Counted from the stretch's first letter, positions 26,059 to 39,644 are shown. The stretch: DNA of 64,000 nucleotides from Streptomyces sp. NBC_00568 (GCF_026341855.1 NZ_JAPENW010000001.1:5261001-5325000), one strand, 5' to 3'. The notes: generated from the sequence alone by a model not told the origin. Numbers and translations: made by a program.

Positions 26059-27215
26059 GGTGTTCCCGCCAGCGCGGCGTACGCCGCCTCGTGGGTCCGG
26101 CGGCGGTGGACGTCGCGGTCGAAGATCTCCCGGGTCACCTCGGCGAGCGTACGCGCCGGGGCGTCCAGGTCGAGGCGGCTCGACTCCGCCACCGTCTTCG
26201 CCCAGTCGTGCGGGACCTCGGAGCCCAGCGCGCCGGCGAGGGCGCCGGCCATGGTGGCGATGGAGTCGCAGTCGCGGCCGTAGTTGACCGAGCCGAGGAC
26301 CGCGTGCCGAAAGTCGCCGCCGGACACCAGCAACATGCCGAGGGCGACGGGGAGTTCCTCGATGGAGTGCAGACGGGAGGGTCGGCGGGCGCCGAGGGAG
26401 GGGGAACGGTAGTCCGGGCCGACCGTGTCGTACGGGGCCACCGCCCGGCGCAGCGGGACGAGCGCCGACTCGAAGTCCGTGTGGTGGGAGGCGACTTCGC
26501 AGACCGCCTCGACGGCCGCGCGGGTGCCGTCCTCGGCCAGCGACAGGCACGCGGCGACGACCGAGTCGGGGGTGGCGCCGGGGGAGCAGGCCGCCGCCAC
26601 CGCCGCGGCGAAGACGCCCGCGGCCTCGCGGCCGTACGAGGACTGGTGGGCTCCCGCGATGTCGAGGGCCTCGGCGTACGCGCCCGCCGGGTTCGCCGCG
26701 TTGACGAGTCCGACCGGGGCCATGTACATCGCGGCACCGCAGTTCACGATGTTGCCGACACCGGCCTCGCGGGGGTCCACATGGCCGTAGTGGAGGCGGG
26801 CGACCAGCCACTTCTCGGCGAGGAAGATCCGCTGGAGGGGGAGGGCCTCGGCCTCCAGCTCCGGGATCCAGCGGGGGGTCGTCATCAGGTCCGGGACCAG
26901 GTGCTCCGCGACGGCGTAGGCGTCGAGGTGGTCGCGGACGGTGGCGTACACCCGTACCAGCGCATGGGTCATCAGGGTGTCGTCGGTGACGTGTCCGTCG
27001 CCCTTGTGGTACGGGGCGATGGGGCGGGCGGTGGGCCAGGCGTCGCCGTTCCAGGGGCCGACGACACCGCGTACGCGGCCGCCGTGGCGTTCGGTGATCT
27101 GTTCGGGGGAGTACCCCTCGACGGGGCCGCCGAGCGCGTCGCCGACGGCGGCTCCGACGAGGGCTCCGGTGATCCGTTCGTCGAGGGTTCCCGTTCCTTC
27201 TCCTTTGGGCGTCAT
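26046..27215 (-). CDS. ADP-ribosylglycohydrolase family protein 3
   Basis: 389 residues. It has canonical ARH/DraG-type features: ITGALVGAAVGDALGGPVEGYSPEQI at the N-terminus, HVTDDTLMTHAL (metal-binding Thr-Asp-Asp) and SVNYGRDCDSIATMAGALAGALGG-like block at about 320-345. This is the member most like a complete family enzyme. A purine-rich AAGGAGAAGG precedes the ATG. It begins 24 bases after the upstream gene ends. Confidence 0.9.
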   Translation of the reverse strand: MTPKGEGTGTLDERITGALVGAAVGDALGGPVEGYSPEQITERHGGRVRGVVGPWNGDAWPTARPIAPYHKGDGHVTDDTLMTHALVRVYATVRDHLDAYAVAEHLVPDLMTTPRWIPELEAEALPLQRIFLAEKWLVARLHYGHVDPREAGVGNIVNCGAAMYMAPVGLVNAANPAGAYAEALDIAGAHQSSYGREAAGVFAAAVAAACSPGATPDSVVAACLSLAEDGTRAAVEAVCEVASHHTDFESALVPLRRAVAPYDTVGPDYRSPSLGARRPSRLHSIEELPVALGMLLVSGGDFRHAVLGSVNYGRDCDSIATMAGALAGALGSEVPHDWAKTVAESSRLDLDAPARTLAEVTREIFDRDVHRRRTHEAAYAALAGTPCSD

Positions 27216-27239
27216 GCCCGAATCATCCCTCTGGGGTGG

Positions 27240-29108
27240 TCAGGTCCGGGGAATCCGGTCGGCGAGTCCTGTCGCTTCGAGGAGTTCGGCGAGTCCGATG
27301 AGATCCGTTCCCGTCAGGCGGGGCAGCGCGCAGCCGGACAGGGTGCGGCAGGCGTCGCGCCAGGAGGCGGGGATCGCGGCGGCGCCGCCGAGCGCCCCGG
27401 TGAGCGCGCCGGCCAGGGCGGGGGCCGAGTCGGCGACCCGCGACAGGCACGCGGCGGCGGGCACCGCCTCGGCGATCCGGCCGTGCGAGGCCAGGGTCAG
27501 GGCCAGGGCGACGGGGACGGTCTCGGCCGCCGCGATGCCGTAGCTGTAGACGTGGTCGACGATCTGGTGCTCCAGCAGGGGGACCAGGGCGAAGGTGCTC
27601 TCGCTGCCCTGGGCCAGCGTGAGGGCGTGGCGGGCGTTGCGGCCGATCTCCGTGGTGGCGGGCAGTTCGGCGAGGGCGGCGTCCACGCAGAGGTCGGCGG
27701 AGTGCCCGGTGAGGGCGAGCGACACGGCGGCGGCCATGGCGCGGGCGCCGTGCACACCGTCGCCGTCCTGGGTGTAGCGGGCGTCGAACTCGGCGAGTTC
27801 CGCGGCGAGTCGGGGGTCTCCCGGGTGTGCCACGGCGAGCACGCAGGCCCGTACGCAGGCCGCGTCGTCGAAGTAGTGGGGGTTGTCGTGGCCGGTGGCC
27901 GGCGGGCGCAGACCGGTGGCGAGGTTGCCGAGTCCGGCGCGCACGGAGATCCGGGCGCGCAGCGGGAGCAGGGCGGACTCGACCTCGGGGGCGCGGTCCG
28001 CCGCGGCGGCGACCTCGCTGGCGACGGCGTTCCAGGACAGGTCGATGGACGCGCGCATCCTGCGGTCGAGGCTCAGGTCGCCGAGTGCCGCGGTCTCCCC
28101 GGCCCGGAGCACGGCCTCCGCCGCGAACGCCGCCCACTCGGCGTCGTCCGACGGGCCGAGCCGCAGCGGCTCCGGCGGCTGGTTCAGCGCGATCGGCACG
28201 GGCAGGGTCGTCGTCGCGTTCTGCTCCGCGAAGGTGTCCAGCTCGCGGGTCAGCCGCCGGGTCCACTCGGGCATCCGCGCGGCCCGGTGCCGTGCGGCGG
28301 GCCAGCCCGCGGCGTCGCCCGCGGCCAGCCCGAGGAGCAGCCCCTCGATGCGACGCGCCCCCGCCTCCGCTGGAGACCCCGCTTCCGCTGGCGCCGCCCG
28401 CTCGCGCGTCTCCGCCGGGGAGCTTCCCCGCTCCCGGGCCGTCCGGCCGCCCGCCATGAAACCGGCCCCCTCGGCGACCCGCACCGGCTCGACGGCCGGG
28501 TCGACCGTCACCGGGTCCGCGCGTCCGGCGAGGGCCACCGGCCGAGTGCCCTCGGTGAGTGCCACGGGCCCTGCTCCCTCGGCGAGCGGTGCGCAGGCAG
28601 TCGCCGCGCCGCGGGCCATGGACTCCGTCTCTCCGGTGAGCGCGGCCCGCTGTGCTTCCGCGGTGGGCCGCGTCCGTTCCGCCCCCGCGGTGAGACCCGC
28701 CGGCTCGGCACGTCCGGCGACCGCCACCGGGTCTCCGCCTCCGGCGAGCACCGCCTGCAGCGTGCCCGCGGCGAGCTCCGCCGGGTCCGCTCCCGCGTCG
28801 TGGTGCGCCGACCCGGCCTCCGCGGTGCATGCGCCCGGCCCGGTCCCTGCCGAGCGTGCCACCGGGTCGGGCTCCCATGCGGGCGCCGCCGGTTCCGCCG
28901 CTGTCACGGGGGTCGCCGGCCCGGGCCGCCCGGAGGTCTCGGCAAGTGCCGCCGGGGTGACCGGTGCCGGTGTGCGGGCCGCGAGGGTGCTCCGGGGCGG
29001 TCCGTCCGTCTCCGCCGGGGCGGGCGGTGGAGGTTCGGGGGGCGGCGCCGACGCGGCGCCCTCGCCGGCCGCCGGGCCGGACTCGTCCCCGGCCAGCCCG
29101 GGGCTCAT
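27240..29108 (-). CDS. ADP-ribosylglycohydrolase family protein 2, probably degenerate
   Basis: 622 residues. Roughly the first 240 are Ala/Glu/Pro/Thr-rich and low in complexity, with imperfect GxxPVALxGR-type repeats. The ARH domain starts at RRIEGLLLGLAAGDAAGW. Metal-site block 1 survives only as LGPSDDAEWAAFAAEAVL. The C-terminal block reads CLSRVADSAPALAGALTGALGG, lacking the Asp-x-Asp-Ser/Thr of its paralogues. It may therefore be a non-hydrolytic or altered-specificity member. Its ATG overlaps the stop of paralogue 1 (ATGA). Confidence 0.8.
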   Translation of the reverse strand: MSPGLAGDESGPAAGEGAASAPPPEPPPPAPAETDGPPRSTLAARTPAPVTPAALAETSGRPGPATPVTAAEPAAPAWEPDPVARSAGTGPGACTAEAGSAHHDAGADPAELAAGTLQAVLAGGGDPVAVAGRAEPAGLTAGAERTRPTAEAQRAALTGETESMARGAATACAPLAEGAGPVALTEGTRPVALAGRADPVTVDPAVEPVRVAEGAGFMAGGRTARERGSSPAETRERAAPAEAGSPAEAGARRIEGLLLGLAAGDAAGWPAARHRAARMPEWTRRLTRELDTFAEQNATTTLPVPIALNQPPEPLRLGPSDDAEWAAFAAEAVLRAGETAALGDLSLDRRMRASIDLSWNAVASEVAAAADRAPEVESALLPLRARISVRAGLGNLATGLRPPATGHDNPHYFDDAACVRACVLAVAHPGDPRLAAELAEFDARYTQDGDGVHGARAMAAAVSLALTGHSADLCVDAALAELPATTEIGRNARHALTLAQGSESTFALVPLLEHQIVDHVYSYGIAAAETVPVALALTLASHGRIAEAVPAAACLSRVADSAPALAGALTGALGGAAAIPASWRDACRTLSGCALPRLTGTDLIGLAELLEATGLADRIPRT

Positions 29109-30571
29109 GAGCGCACCTCGTCGTCACCGTCGACCGGCTCCCAGACGTCCGCGTCCGACAGGACGTAGGCATCCGAGGCGGTGACGAAGTAGGCGTTCGG
29201 GGCGGTGACGGCGTACGGATCCGGGGCGGTGACCACACACGCGTCGGGGGCGGTGACGGCACCCGTGTCCGGGGTGGTGAGGGCGTAGGCGCCGGGGGCG
29301 GTGACGGCGTACGGGTCCGGGGCGGTGACCACGCACGCGTCGGGGGCGGTGACGGCACCCGCGTCCGGGGTGGTGACGGCGTAGGCGTCGGGGGCGGTGA
29401 CGGCACCCGCGTCCGGGGTGGTGACGGCGTAGGCGCCGGGGGCCGTGACGACGTACGCGTCCGGGGCGGTGACGACGTACGCGTCCGAGGCGGTGGCCAG
29501 ACACGTGTCCAGAGCCGTGACGGCGTATGTGTCCGGGACGGGTGGTACGCGGACTCCCGCGCCCCACTTCTCCTCGTCCTCCGGCGTCAGCAGGTCCGCC
29601 ACGTCCAGGATGTGGTGGCCCTCCATGGAGGGGAGGCAGCTGCCGCGGGCCGGTCCGATGGCCGCCGCCCAGGCGGCCGGGATCGAGGACGCGCCCCGGG
29701 TCGCGCCCGCCAGCGCTCCGGCCACCGCGGCCGTCGTGTCGGCGTCGCGGCCCATGTTCACCGCGGTGAGGACCGACTCGGTGAACTCCCCGTCCGCCGC
29801 CGCGTACGCGCCGAAGGCGAGGGCCACGGCCTCGGGGGCCAGATCGGTCCACGGGTAGCCGCCGATGACCACCGCGGAGCGCACCGCCCGTTCGCCGCGG
29901 TGCGCCACCGCGACCGCGCGGCGCAGCGAGCGGGCCGTCCAGGAGTCGTCCGGGATGACTGCCAGGGCGGACGCGACGACCGCGATGGTGGGAGCGCCCG
30001 CCATCGCGGCGGCGACCCCCGCCGCGACCGCCTGGCCGCCGTAGATGCCCTCGCCCTCGTGGCTCACCGAGCCGTCGATCGCCACGAGCCGGGCCGCCTC
30101 GGCGGGCCGGCCGGCCGCGAAGACGCCGAAGGGGGCCGCGCGCATGGCGAGGCCGTCGCTCCAGGCGTGCCGGTGCTGGGCGGAGATGGGCGCCGCGAGA
30201 CCCCGCCGGAGATTCTCCAGCGTGCCGCGCTCGCTGAAACCGGCGCCGCGGAACGGCCCCTCGTCGCGGTCCGCGATCCACTGGTGCCAGGCCGACTCGA
30301 CGTGCGCCACGGTCAGCGCCGAGCCGTGCCGGGCCAGCAGCAGTCCCGAGAAGATCGCGTACTCGGTGTCGTCCGTCCCGGCCGGATGCTCGGCGACGTA
30401 ACCGGTGATCCGGCCCCACTTGGCGCGGATCTCCGACGGCTTCATGTTCTCGGCGGGTGCGCCCAGCGCGTCCCCGACGGCGAGCCCGAGCAGTGCGCCG
30501 CGCGCCCGGTCGCGGAGACCGGCGGCGTTCCCGGGTGCCGGGGCCGAGGGAATGCAGGCGATGGAAGCCAT
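29105..30571 (-). CDS. ADP-ribosylglycohydrolase family protein 1 with octapeptide-repeat tail
   Basis: 488 residues from the ATG at 30571, which has GGAGAGG 7 bases upstream. This is the first gene of the seven-gene operon. The ARH domain (about 15-335) is complete: RARGALLGLAVGDALGAPAENMKPSEI, GTDDTEYAIFSGLLLARHG, GYPWTDLAPEAVALAFGAY and VNMGRDADTTAAVAGALAGA. After LLTPEDEEKWGAG comes a tail of about 16 octapeptides of the form TAPDAYVV, then an acidic end (DADVWEPVDGDDEVRS). Confidence 0.87.
   Translation of the reverse strand: MASIACIPSAPAPGNAAGLRDRARGALLGLAVGDALGAPAENMKPSEIRAKWGRITGYVAEHPAGTDDTEYAIFSGLLLARHGSALTVAHVESAWHQWIADRDEGPFRGAGFSERGTLENLRRGLAAPISAQHRHAWSDGLAMRAAPFGVFAAGRPAEAARLVAIDGSVSHEGEGIYGGQAVAAGVAAAMAGAPTIAVVASALAVIPDDSWTARSLRRAVAVAHRGERAVRSAVVIGGYPWTDLAPEAVALAFGAYAAADGEFTESVLTAVNMGRDADTTAAVAGALAGATRGASSIPAAWAAAIGPARGSCLPSMEGHHILDVADLLTPEDEEKWGAGVRVPPVPDTYAVTALDTCLATASDAYVVTAPDAYVVTAPGAYAVTTPDAGAVTAPDAYAVTTPDAGAVTAPDACVVTAPDPYAVTAPGAYALTTPDTGAVTAPDACVVTAPDPYAVTAPNAYFVTASDAYVLSDADVWEPVDGDDEVRS
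29159..29540 (-). repeat. 24-bp tandem repeat encoding octapeptides (TxPDAYxV)n
   Basis: About 16 consecutive 24-base units encode T(A/T)P(D/G)(A/P)(Y/G/C)(A/V)V at the C-terminus of ADP-ribosylglycohydrolase protein 1. A four-unit block (TTPDxGAV, TAPDACVV, TAPDPYAV, TAPxAY..) occurs twice in a row, showing a 96-base higher-order duplication. Unit length is a multiple of three and the frame is kept throughout, so the repeat is translated. Confidence 0.9.
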
Positions 30572-30737
30572 ACGTGCCTCTCCTCTCAGGGCCCCTGCCG
30601 GCGCGCGGAATGCGGCGCGCGGAACCCTTTGCGGATCTGTCCCACCTTGGCGGTTGACAGGAGCCTCGCGGGCCGCACTGTCACCCGGTCGACATGTGTG
30701 CATGACATGCCACGGATGAGCGTCGGCAGGTAAAAGC

Positions 30738-30756
30738 GCAGGTTAGCGCAGCCTTT
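30738..30756 (+). promoter_or_regulatory. Possible iron box upstream of the VIT transporter
   Basis: AGGTTAG then CAGCCT at the right spacing gives about 11 of 19 matches to the DmdR/IdeR box TTAGGTTAGGCTAACCTAA. It lies about 90 bases before a VIT-type Fe/Mn transporter. An adjacent inverted repeat, TTTCCTT/AAGGAAA (30754-30776), lies in the same 272-base divergent gap. Weak but in a sensible place. Confidence 0.35.
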
Positions 30757-30843
30757 CCTTGCTGGCGGGAAGGAAATTCGAGGCGTACTTTCTTAGTTGT
30801 CAAAAAGTGGAAACAGTCCAATCAAGCACCCTGGGGGACCGGT

Positions 30844-31575
30844 ATGGCGATCATCGAGACCGAGGCGACGCTGCACGAGGCGCACCGCGACAACCACACC
30901 CACCGGGATGTGAACGGCGGATGGCTGCGCCCCGCCGTGTTCGGCGCGATGGACGGCCTGGTCTCCAACCTCGCCCTGATGACCGGTGTGGCCGGCGGTT
31001 CCGTCTCCCAGCAGACGATCGTCATCACCGGGCTCGCGGGCCTGGCCGCCGGTGCCTTCTCGATGGCCGCCGGTGAGTACACCTCCGTCGCCTCGCAGCG
31101 CGAGCTCGTCGAGGCGGAGCTCGATGTCGAGCGACGGGAGCTGCGTAGGCACCCCAAGGACGAGGAGCGGGAGCTGGCCGCGCTCTACGAGTCCCGCGGC
31201 GTCGAGCCCGAGCTGGCCCGGGAGGTCGCCCGGCAGCTCTCCCGCGATCCCGAGCAGGCCCTCGAGATCCACGCCCGCGAGGAGCTCGGCATAGACCCCG
31301 GCGACCTGCCCTCCCCGGCCGTCGCCGCCGTGTCCAGCTTCGGCTCGTTCGCGCTGGGCGCCCTGCTCCCCGTACTGCCGTATCTGCTGGGCGCGACCGT
31401 GCTGTGGCCGGCGCTGCTGCTCGCGATGCTCGGCCTCTTCGCGTGCGGTGCCGTCGTGGCCAAGGTGACCGCGCGGTCGTGGTGGTTCAGCGGGCTGCGG
31501 CAGCTCGCTCTCGGTGGTGCCGCGGCGGGTGTGACGTACGCCCTGGGCAGTCTGTTCGGTGCGGCCGTAGGATGA
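30844..31575 (+). CDS. VIT1/CCC1-family Fe(II)/Mn(II) transporter
   Basis: 243 residues. VIT-family features: GWLRPAVFGAMDGLVSNLALMTGVAGG (helix 1), GLAGLAAGAFSMAAGEYTSVASQREL (helix 2), a Glu-rich cytoplasmic metal-binding region (VEAELDVERRELRRHPKDEERELAALYESRGVEPE written here in part) and three more helices (VSSFGSFALGALLPVLPYLL, LWPALLLAMLGLFACGAVV, ALGGAAAGVTYALGSLFG). Members export or sequester Fe(II)/Mn(II). GGGGGA lies 7 bases before the ATG. The hairpin TATGCG/CGCATA at 31589-31606 follows the stop and may terminate it. Confidence 0.9.
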   Translation: MAIIETEATLHEAHRDNHTHRDVNGGWLRPAVFGAMDGLVSNLALMTGVAGGSVSQQTIVITGLAGLAAGAFSMAAGEYTSVASQRELVEAELDVERRELRRHPKDEERELAALYESRGVEPELAREVARQLSRDPEQALEIHAREELGIDPGDLPSPAVAAVSSFGSFALGALLPVLPYLLGATVLWPALLLAMLGLFACGAVVAKVTARSWWFSGLRQLALGGAAAGVTYALGSLFGAAVG

Positions 31576-31984
31576 TGGCTCGATCACCTATGCGAGGGAC
31601 CGCATAAGTAGTCGTTACCCGGCGGTTTCGATTCCTTAACCACTGGGCATGAGCCGTAAGCGCCGCAGGCAATGACGCCTGCTCCGCACTTCTCGCGGCA
31701 GATCACGATCTCTGCCGCGAACCCGGGCCGACGGTCATCGATCTGTCCGCTTAGGTCCCGCTTGGGTCCCCCCGCCTTCCACCGCTGAGCGCGGTACCCC
31801 CGCCGCGACCCCGTGGTGTCCGCATGTTGGAACGCAGTATCCGGTTCCCGAGAATCGCTCCATCATGTAACCTGCACGAAATTTTGCACCAACAGAGGGC
31901 CAACGTCGTCCCTCGGCAGATGTCTCCCCCCTGAGCCTCGAGGCCTGGGAGGGACCCCCCGCCCCGACGACGACGGGAGAGCCG
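31576..31984. other. 409-base regulatory gap before gltB
   Basis: No gene is visible. It contains the TATGCG/CGCATA hairpin (31589-31606), GCAGGC/GCCTGC (31665-31682), a perfect 10-bp repeat TCGCGGCAGA/TCTGCCGCGA (31693-31720) and, nearer gltB, a candidate GlnR site. The length and the number of stem-loops suggest a long gltB leader or several promoters. Confidence 0.5.
31867..31904 (+). promoter_or_regulatory. Candidate GlnR box upstream of gltBD
   Basis: GTAAC-n6-GAAAT at 31867-31882 fits the GlnR consensus gTnAC-n6-GaAAC with one change. With the same 6-base spacing it continues as CCAAC-n6-CCAAC (31889-31904), which keeps the conserved AC and AAC positions of a second box. It lies about 80-118 bases before the gltB ATG. 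Known GlnR targets are nitrogen-assimilation genes, so location and sequence agree; binding is inferred. Confidence 0.5.
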
Positions 31985-36569
<4,585 letters not shown>

Positions 36570-36577
<8 letters not shown>

Positions 36578-38030
36578 TCCCAAGGGCTTTCTGAACCACG
36601 GCCGTGAGGTCGCCAGGTCCCGGCCGGTCGAGGAGCGTCTCAGGGACTGGAACGAGGTCTACGTTCCGGGCTCGCTGCTCCCGATCATCTCCAAGCAGGC
36701 CTCGCGCTGCATGGACTGCGGCATCCCGTTCTGCCACAACGGCTGTCCGCTGGGCAACCTGATCCCCGAGTGGAACGACTACGCGTACCGCGAGGACTGG
36801 CAGGCCGCCTCCGAGCGCCTGCACGCCACGAACAACTTCCCGGAGTTCACGGGCCGGCTGTGCCCCGCCCCGTGCGAGTCGGCGTGTGTGCTCGGCATCA
36901 ACCAGCCCGCCGTGACCATCAAGAACGTCGAGGTCTCGATCATCGACAAGGCGTGGGACACGGGCGACGTCGCCCCGCAGATCCCCGAGCGCCTGTCGGG
37001 CAAGACCGTCGCGGTCATCGGTTCCGGTCCCGCCGGTCTCGCCGCCGCCCAGCAGCTCACGCGCGCCGGTCACACGGTCGCGGTCTACGAGCGCGCCGAC
37101 CGCGTCGGCGGCCTGCTGCGCTACGGCATCCCCGAGTTCAAGATGGAGAAGCGGCACATCAACCGCCGCATCGAGCAGATGCGCGCGGAGGGCACCCGCT
37201 TCCGCACGGGCATCGAGATCGGCCGCGACCTCAAGGCGACGGACCTGCGCAAGCGGTACGACGCCGTGGTCATCGCCGCCGGCGCGACGACCGCCCGTGA
37301 CCTCCCCGTCCCCGGGCGGGAGCTGAACGGCATCCACCAGGCCATGGAGTACCTGCCGCTGGCCAACAAGGTGCAGGAGGGCGACTTCGTGGCGCCCCCG
37401 ATCACGGCCGAGGGCAAGCACGTCGTGGTCATCGGCGGCGGCGACACGGGCGCGGACTGCGTGGGCACCGCCCACCGCCAGGGCGCGGCCTCGGTCACCC
37501 AGCTGGAGATCATGCCGCGGCCGGGCGAGGAGCGGAACCCGGGCCAGCCCTGGCCGACGTTCCCGATGCTCTACAAGGTCACCTCCGCGCACGAGGAGGG
37601 CGGTGAGCGGGTCTACTCCGTCAACACCACCCACTTCGAGGGCGACGAGGACGGCAACGTCCAGTGGCTGCACCTCGTCGAGGTAGAGTTCACCGGCGGC
37701 AAGCTGAACCAGAAGCCGGGCACGGAGCGCAAGATCCCCGCCCAGCTGGTGACCCTGGCCATGGGCTTCACCGGCACGGACGTCGAGAACGGCGTGGTCT
37801 CGCAGTTCGGCCTGGAGCTCGACGAGCGCGGCAACATCGCCCGCGACGCCGACTTCGCGACCAACGTTCCCGGCGTGTACGTCGCCGGTGACGCGGGCCG
37901 CGGCCAGTCCCTCATCGTCTGGGCCATCGCGGAGGGCCGCTCGGCCGCCCGCGGTGTCGACCGCTTCCTCACCGGAGCGAGCGACCTGCCGGCCCCGATC
38001 CGCCCGACGGACCGTTCGCTGATGGTCTGA
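36570..38030 (+). CDS. gltD: Glutamate synthase small subunit
   Basis: 486 residues. The N-terminal 4Fe-4S domain has the cysteine sets CMDCGIPFCHNGCPLGN and CPAPCESACVLG. FAD binding is VAVIGSGPAGLAAAQQL; NADPH binding is VVVIGGGDTGADCVG. It feeds electrons from NADPH to GltB. A third dinucleotide-related block, VYVAGDAGRGQSLIVWAIAEG, closes the FAD site. The ATG lies within the end of gltB, so the two subunits are co-translated. Confidence 0.97.
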
Positions 38031-38041
38031 CCCCTGGAACC

Positions 38042-38141
38042 GTGACCTGACGGTCACTCCAAAAACGTCCCGTACAAAGGCGTACGGAACACGAGACGGC
38101 GCCTGCCTCACTGTCCCCGACCGGACGACCTGGCAGGCGCC
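38042..38141 (+). terminator. Hairpin series after gltD
   Basis: Three stem-loops follow gltD: GTGACC/GGTCAC with loop TGAC (38042-38057), CCGTAC/GTACGG with loop AAAGGC (38070-38087) and GGCGCCTGCC/GGCAGGCGCC with a 24-base loop (38098-38141). The first is the best terminator candidate. The rest of the gap to 38402 is GC-rich with no gene and no recognisable site. Confidence 0.55.
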
Positions 38142-38402
38142 GCCGCATGCCCGCGTGCTTCCTGGGGGCGGACTCGCCCAGGGGTAGGAGAAGTTCACCG
38201 CGGTGCCGTCGGCGCGGGCACCCGTCCTGCCGCGCGGGCAGGGGAATCGGGCATGCGCGAAGGCGGCGGTGCTCGCCGAGGCGGAGGTGGCGAGGCGGAG
38301 GTGGCGAGCCAGGCGGGTGCCCGGGCCGAGCCCAGTGCGCCGGGTCGGGCGCGGCGAGCCCGGCGGTCCGACCGTGCCGGTCGGACGCGGCGGGGTCCCG
38401 TG

Positions 38403-39302
38403 CTACGGCACGCGGTAGGTCTCGCCGTACACCTTCCACTCCAGCGGTGTGTGCAGGTCGAGGTTCCCGTCGTACAGGAACTGGCGCTGGGCCGTGTCGA
38501 TGCGGGTGGTGTCCCGGTCCGGGTTCTTGGACTTCATCGCCTTGCGGCGGATGTCCAGGAAGATGTCGAGGTACGACTTCTCCTCGCCGCCCTCGGACGG
38601 GAGGTCCGCCTCGCGCATGGCGCGGTCGCGCAGGCCGTAGAAGCTGTTGTCGCTGGTGCCGGGACCGTGCAGCACCATGGCGTCGTAGTAGATGAACTGG
38701 CCGAGCGTGCCGAGGCCGTCGAGCTTGGCGAGCCGGACGGCGGGGTCGAAGTACACCCGGTCGCGTTCGGAGTCCTGGGCCTCGCGGAAGGCGGCGACCG
38801 TGGCCTCGTGGCGCCAGGCCGCGGGGAAGCCCGGGTCCAGGCCCTCGTGGGAGTCCGTGCCGTCGACCTCGCGCAGGGCCGGGAGATAGCGGGCGAGCCC
38901 GTTGTCCGGGTGCGCCTTGGTGTACCGCTCGACGAGGGTGAGCAGATCGTGGGTGCCGGTGCAGAAGCCGACGATGCCCGCCGTGTAGCCCTGGCCGTCA
39001 CCGATGTCCTCGACGTAGCCGTACGCCTCGTGCCACTTCAGCGTGGAGTTCTCGGCGCTCGCCACGAGCTGCTGGGCCAGCTCCTTCTTCTTGGGAGCGG
39101 CGAGGCCCGGCGGCAGATCGGCGACGACCTCGTCGTCGGCCGCCCGCTCGGCGTCCGCCTTGGCCTTGGCGCGGGCCTGCTGCGACACGGACGCCGGGCG
39201 CTTGGCGTCGGCCGTGGCCGGGTGCTCGGGCGTGGCGAGGTAGACCGCCGCCGTGACCAGCACGGGGACGACGGCGAACATCAGGCAACCCGCTCGTTTC
39301 AT
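38403..39302 (-). CDS. csn: Secreted GH46 chitosanase
   Basis: 299 residues. A signal peptide or lipoprotein-like leader (MKRAGCLMFAVVPVLVTAAVYLATP) is followed by a charged linker to about residue 62. The GH46 domain begins LPPGLAAPKKKELAQQLVASAEN. The catalytic acid is Glu84 (SAENS) and the base Asp102 (IGDGQGYTAG), 18 residues apart as in Streptomyces N174 chitosanase (Glu22/Asp40). GFCTGTHDLL, ERDRVYFDPAVRLAKLDGLGTLGQF and YYDAMVLHGPG are also conserved. It hydrolyses beta-1,4-glucosamine links. I take ATG 39302; upstream lies a 377-base gap. Confidence 0.95.
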   Translation of the reverse strand: MKRAGCLMFAVVPVLVTAAVYLATPEHPATADAKRPASVSQQARAKAKADAERAADDEVVADLPPGLAAPKKKELAQQLVASAENSTLKWHEAYGYVEDIGDGQGYTAGIVGFCTGTHDLLTLVERYTKAHPDNGLARYLPALREVDGTDSHEGLDPGFPAAWRHEATVAAFREAQDSERDRVYFDPAVRLAKLDGLGTLGQFIYYDAMVLHGPGTSDNSFYGLRDRAMREADLPSEGGEEKSYLDIFLDIRRKAMKSKNPDRDTTRIDTAQRQFLYDGNLDLHTPLEWKVYGETYRVP

Positions 39303-39644
39303 GACGCACAGAGTACGCAGGGACGGCGTACAGGTGTGCAGCCCGGGTAGGCCACACGTGCGCAGGCCCGCTCCACACCGTGCGCCCCTGGATACGCCAC
39401 GCGTGCGCCCCCGGAGCGCGACAGGCTCGGCGTCCGGAACAGGGCCACCGGACGCTGCCCGCAGCGCGGGCGCGGCGGCCCGTGGAGCCTGCCGCACCCG
39501 CCGTCCGTCCCGCTCTCCGGCCCTTGGGGCCGCCGTCCGGGCTCTCCGCCTCCGTCCCCGGGGTGGGCGGCCCGCGCTGCCCACCCGCACCCTCGGGGCA
39601 TGCCCGCGGCCCCTGCCGCGGAGGGTCCGGCGGCCGCCGCCCGG

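Noticed and set aside
24694..26811. A 705-codon open frame extending the fourth ADP-ribosylglycohydrolase upstream
   Set aside because: The upstream part lies wholly inside the next gene on the same strand and has no family motif; the GTG at 26058 gives a normal overlap start.
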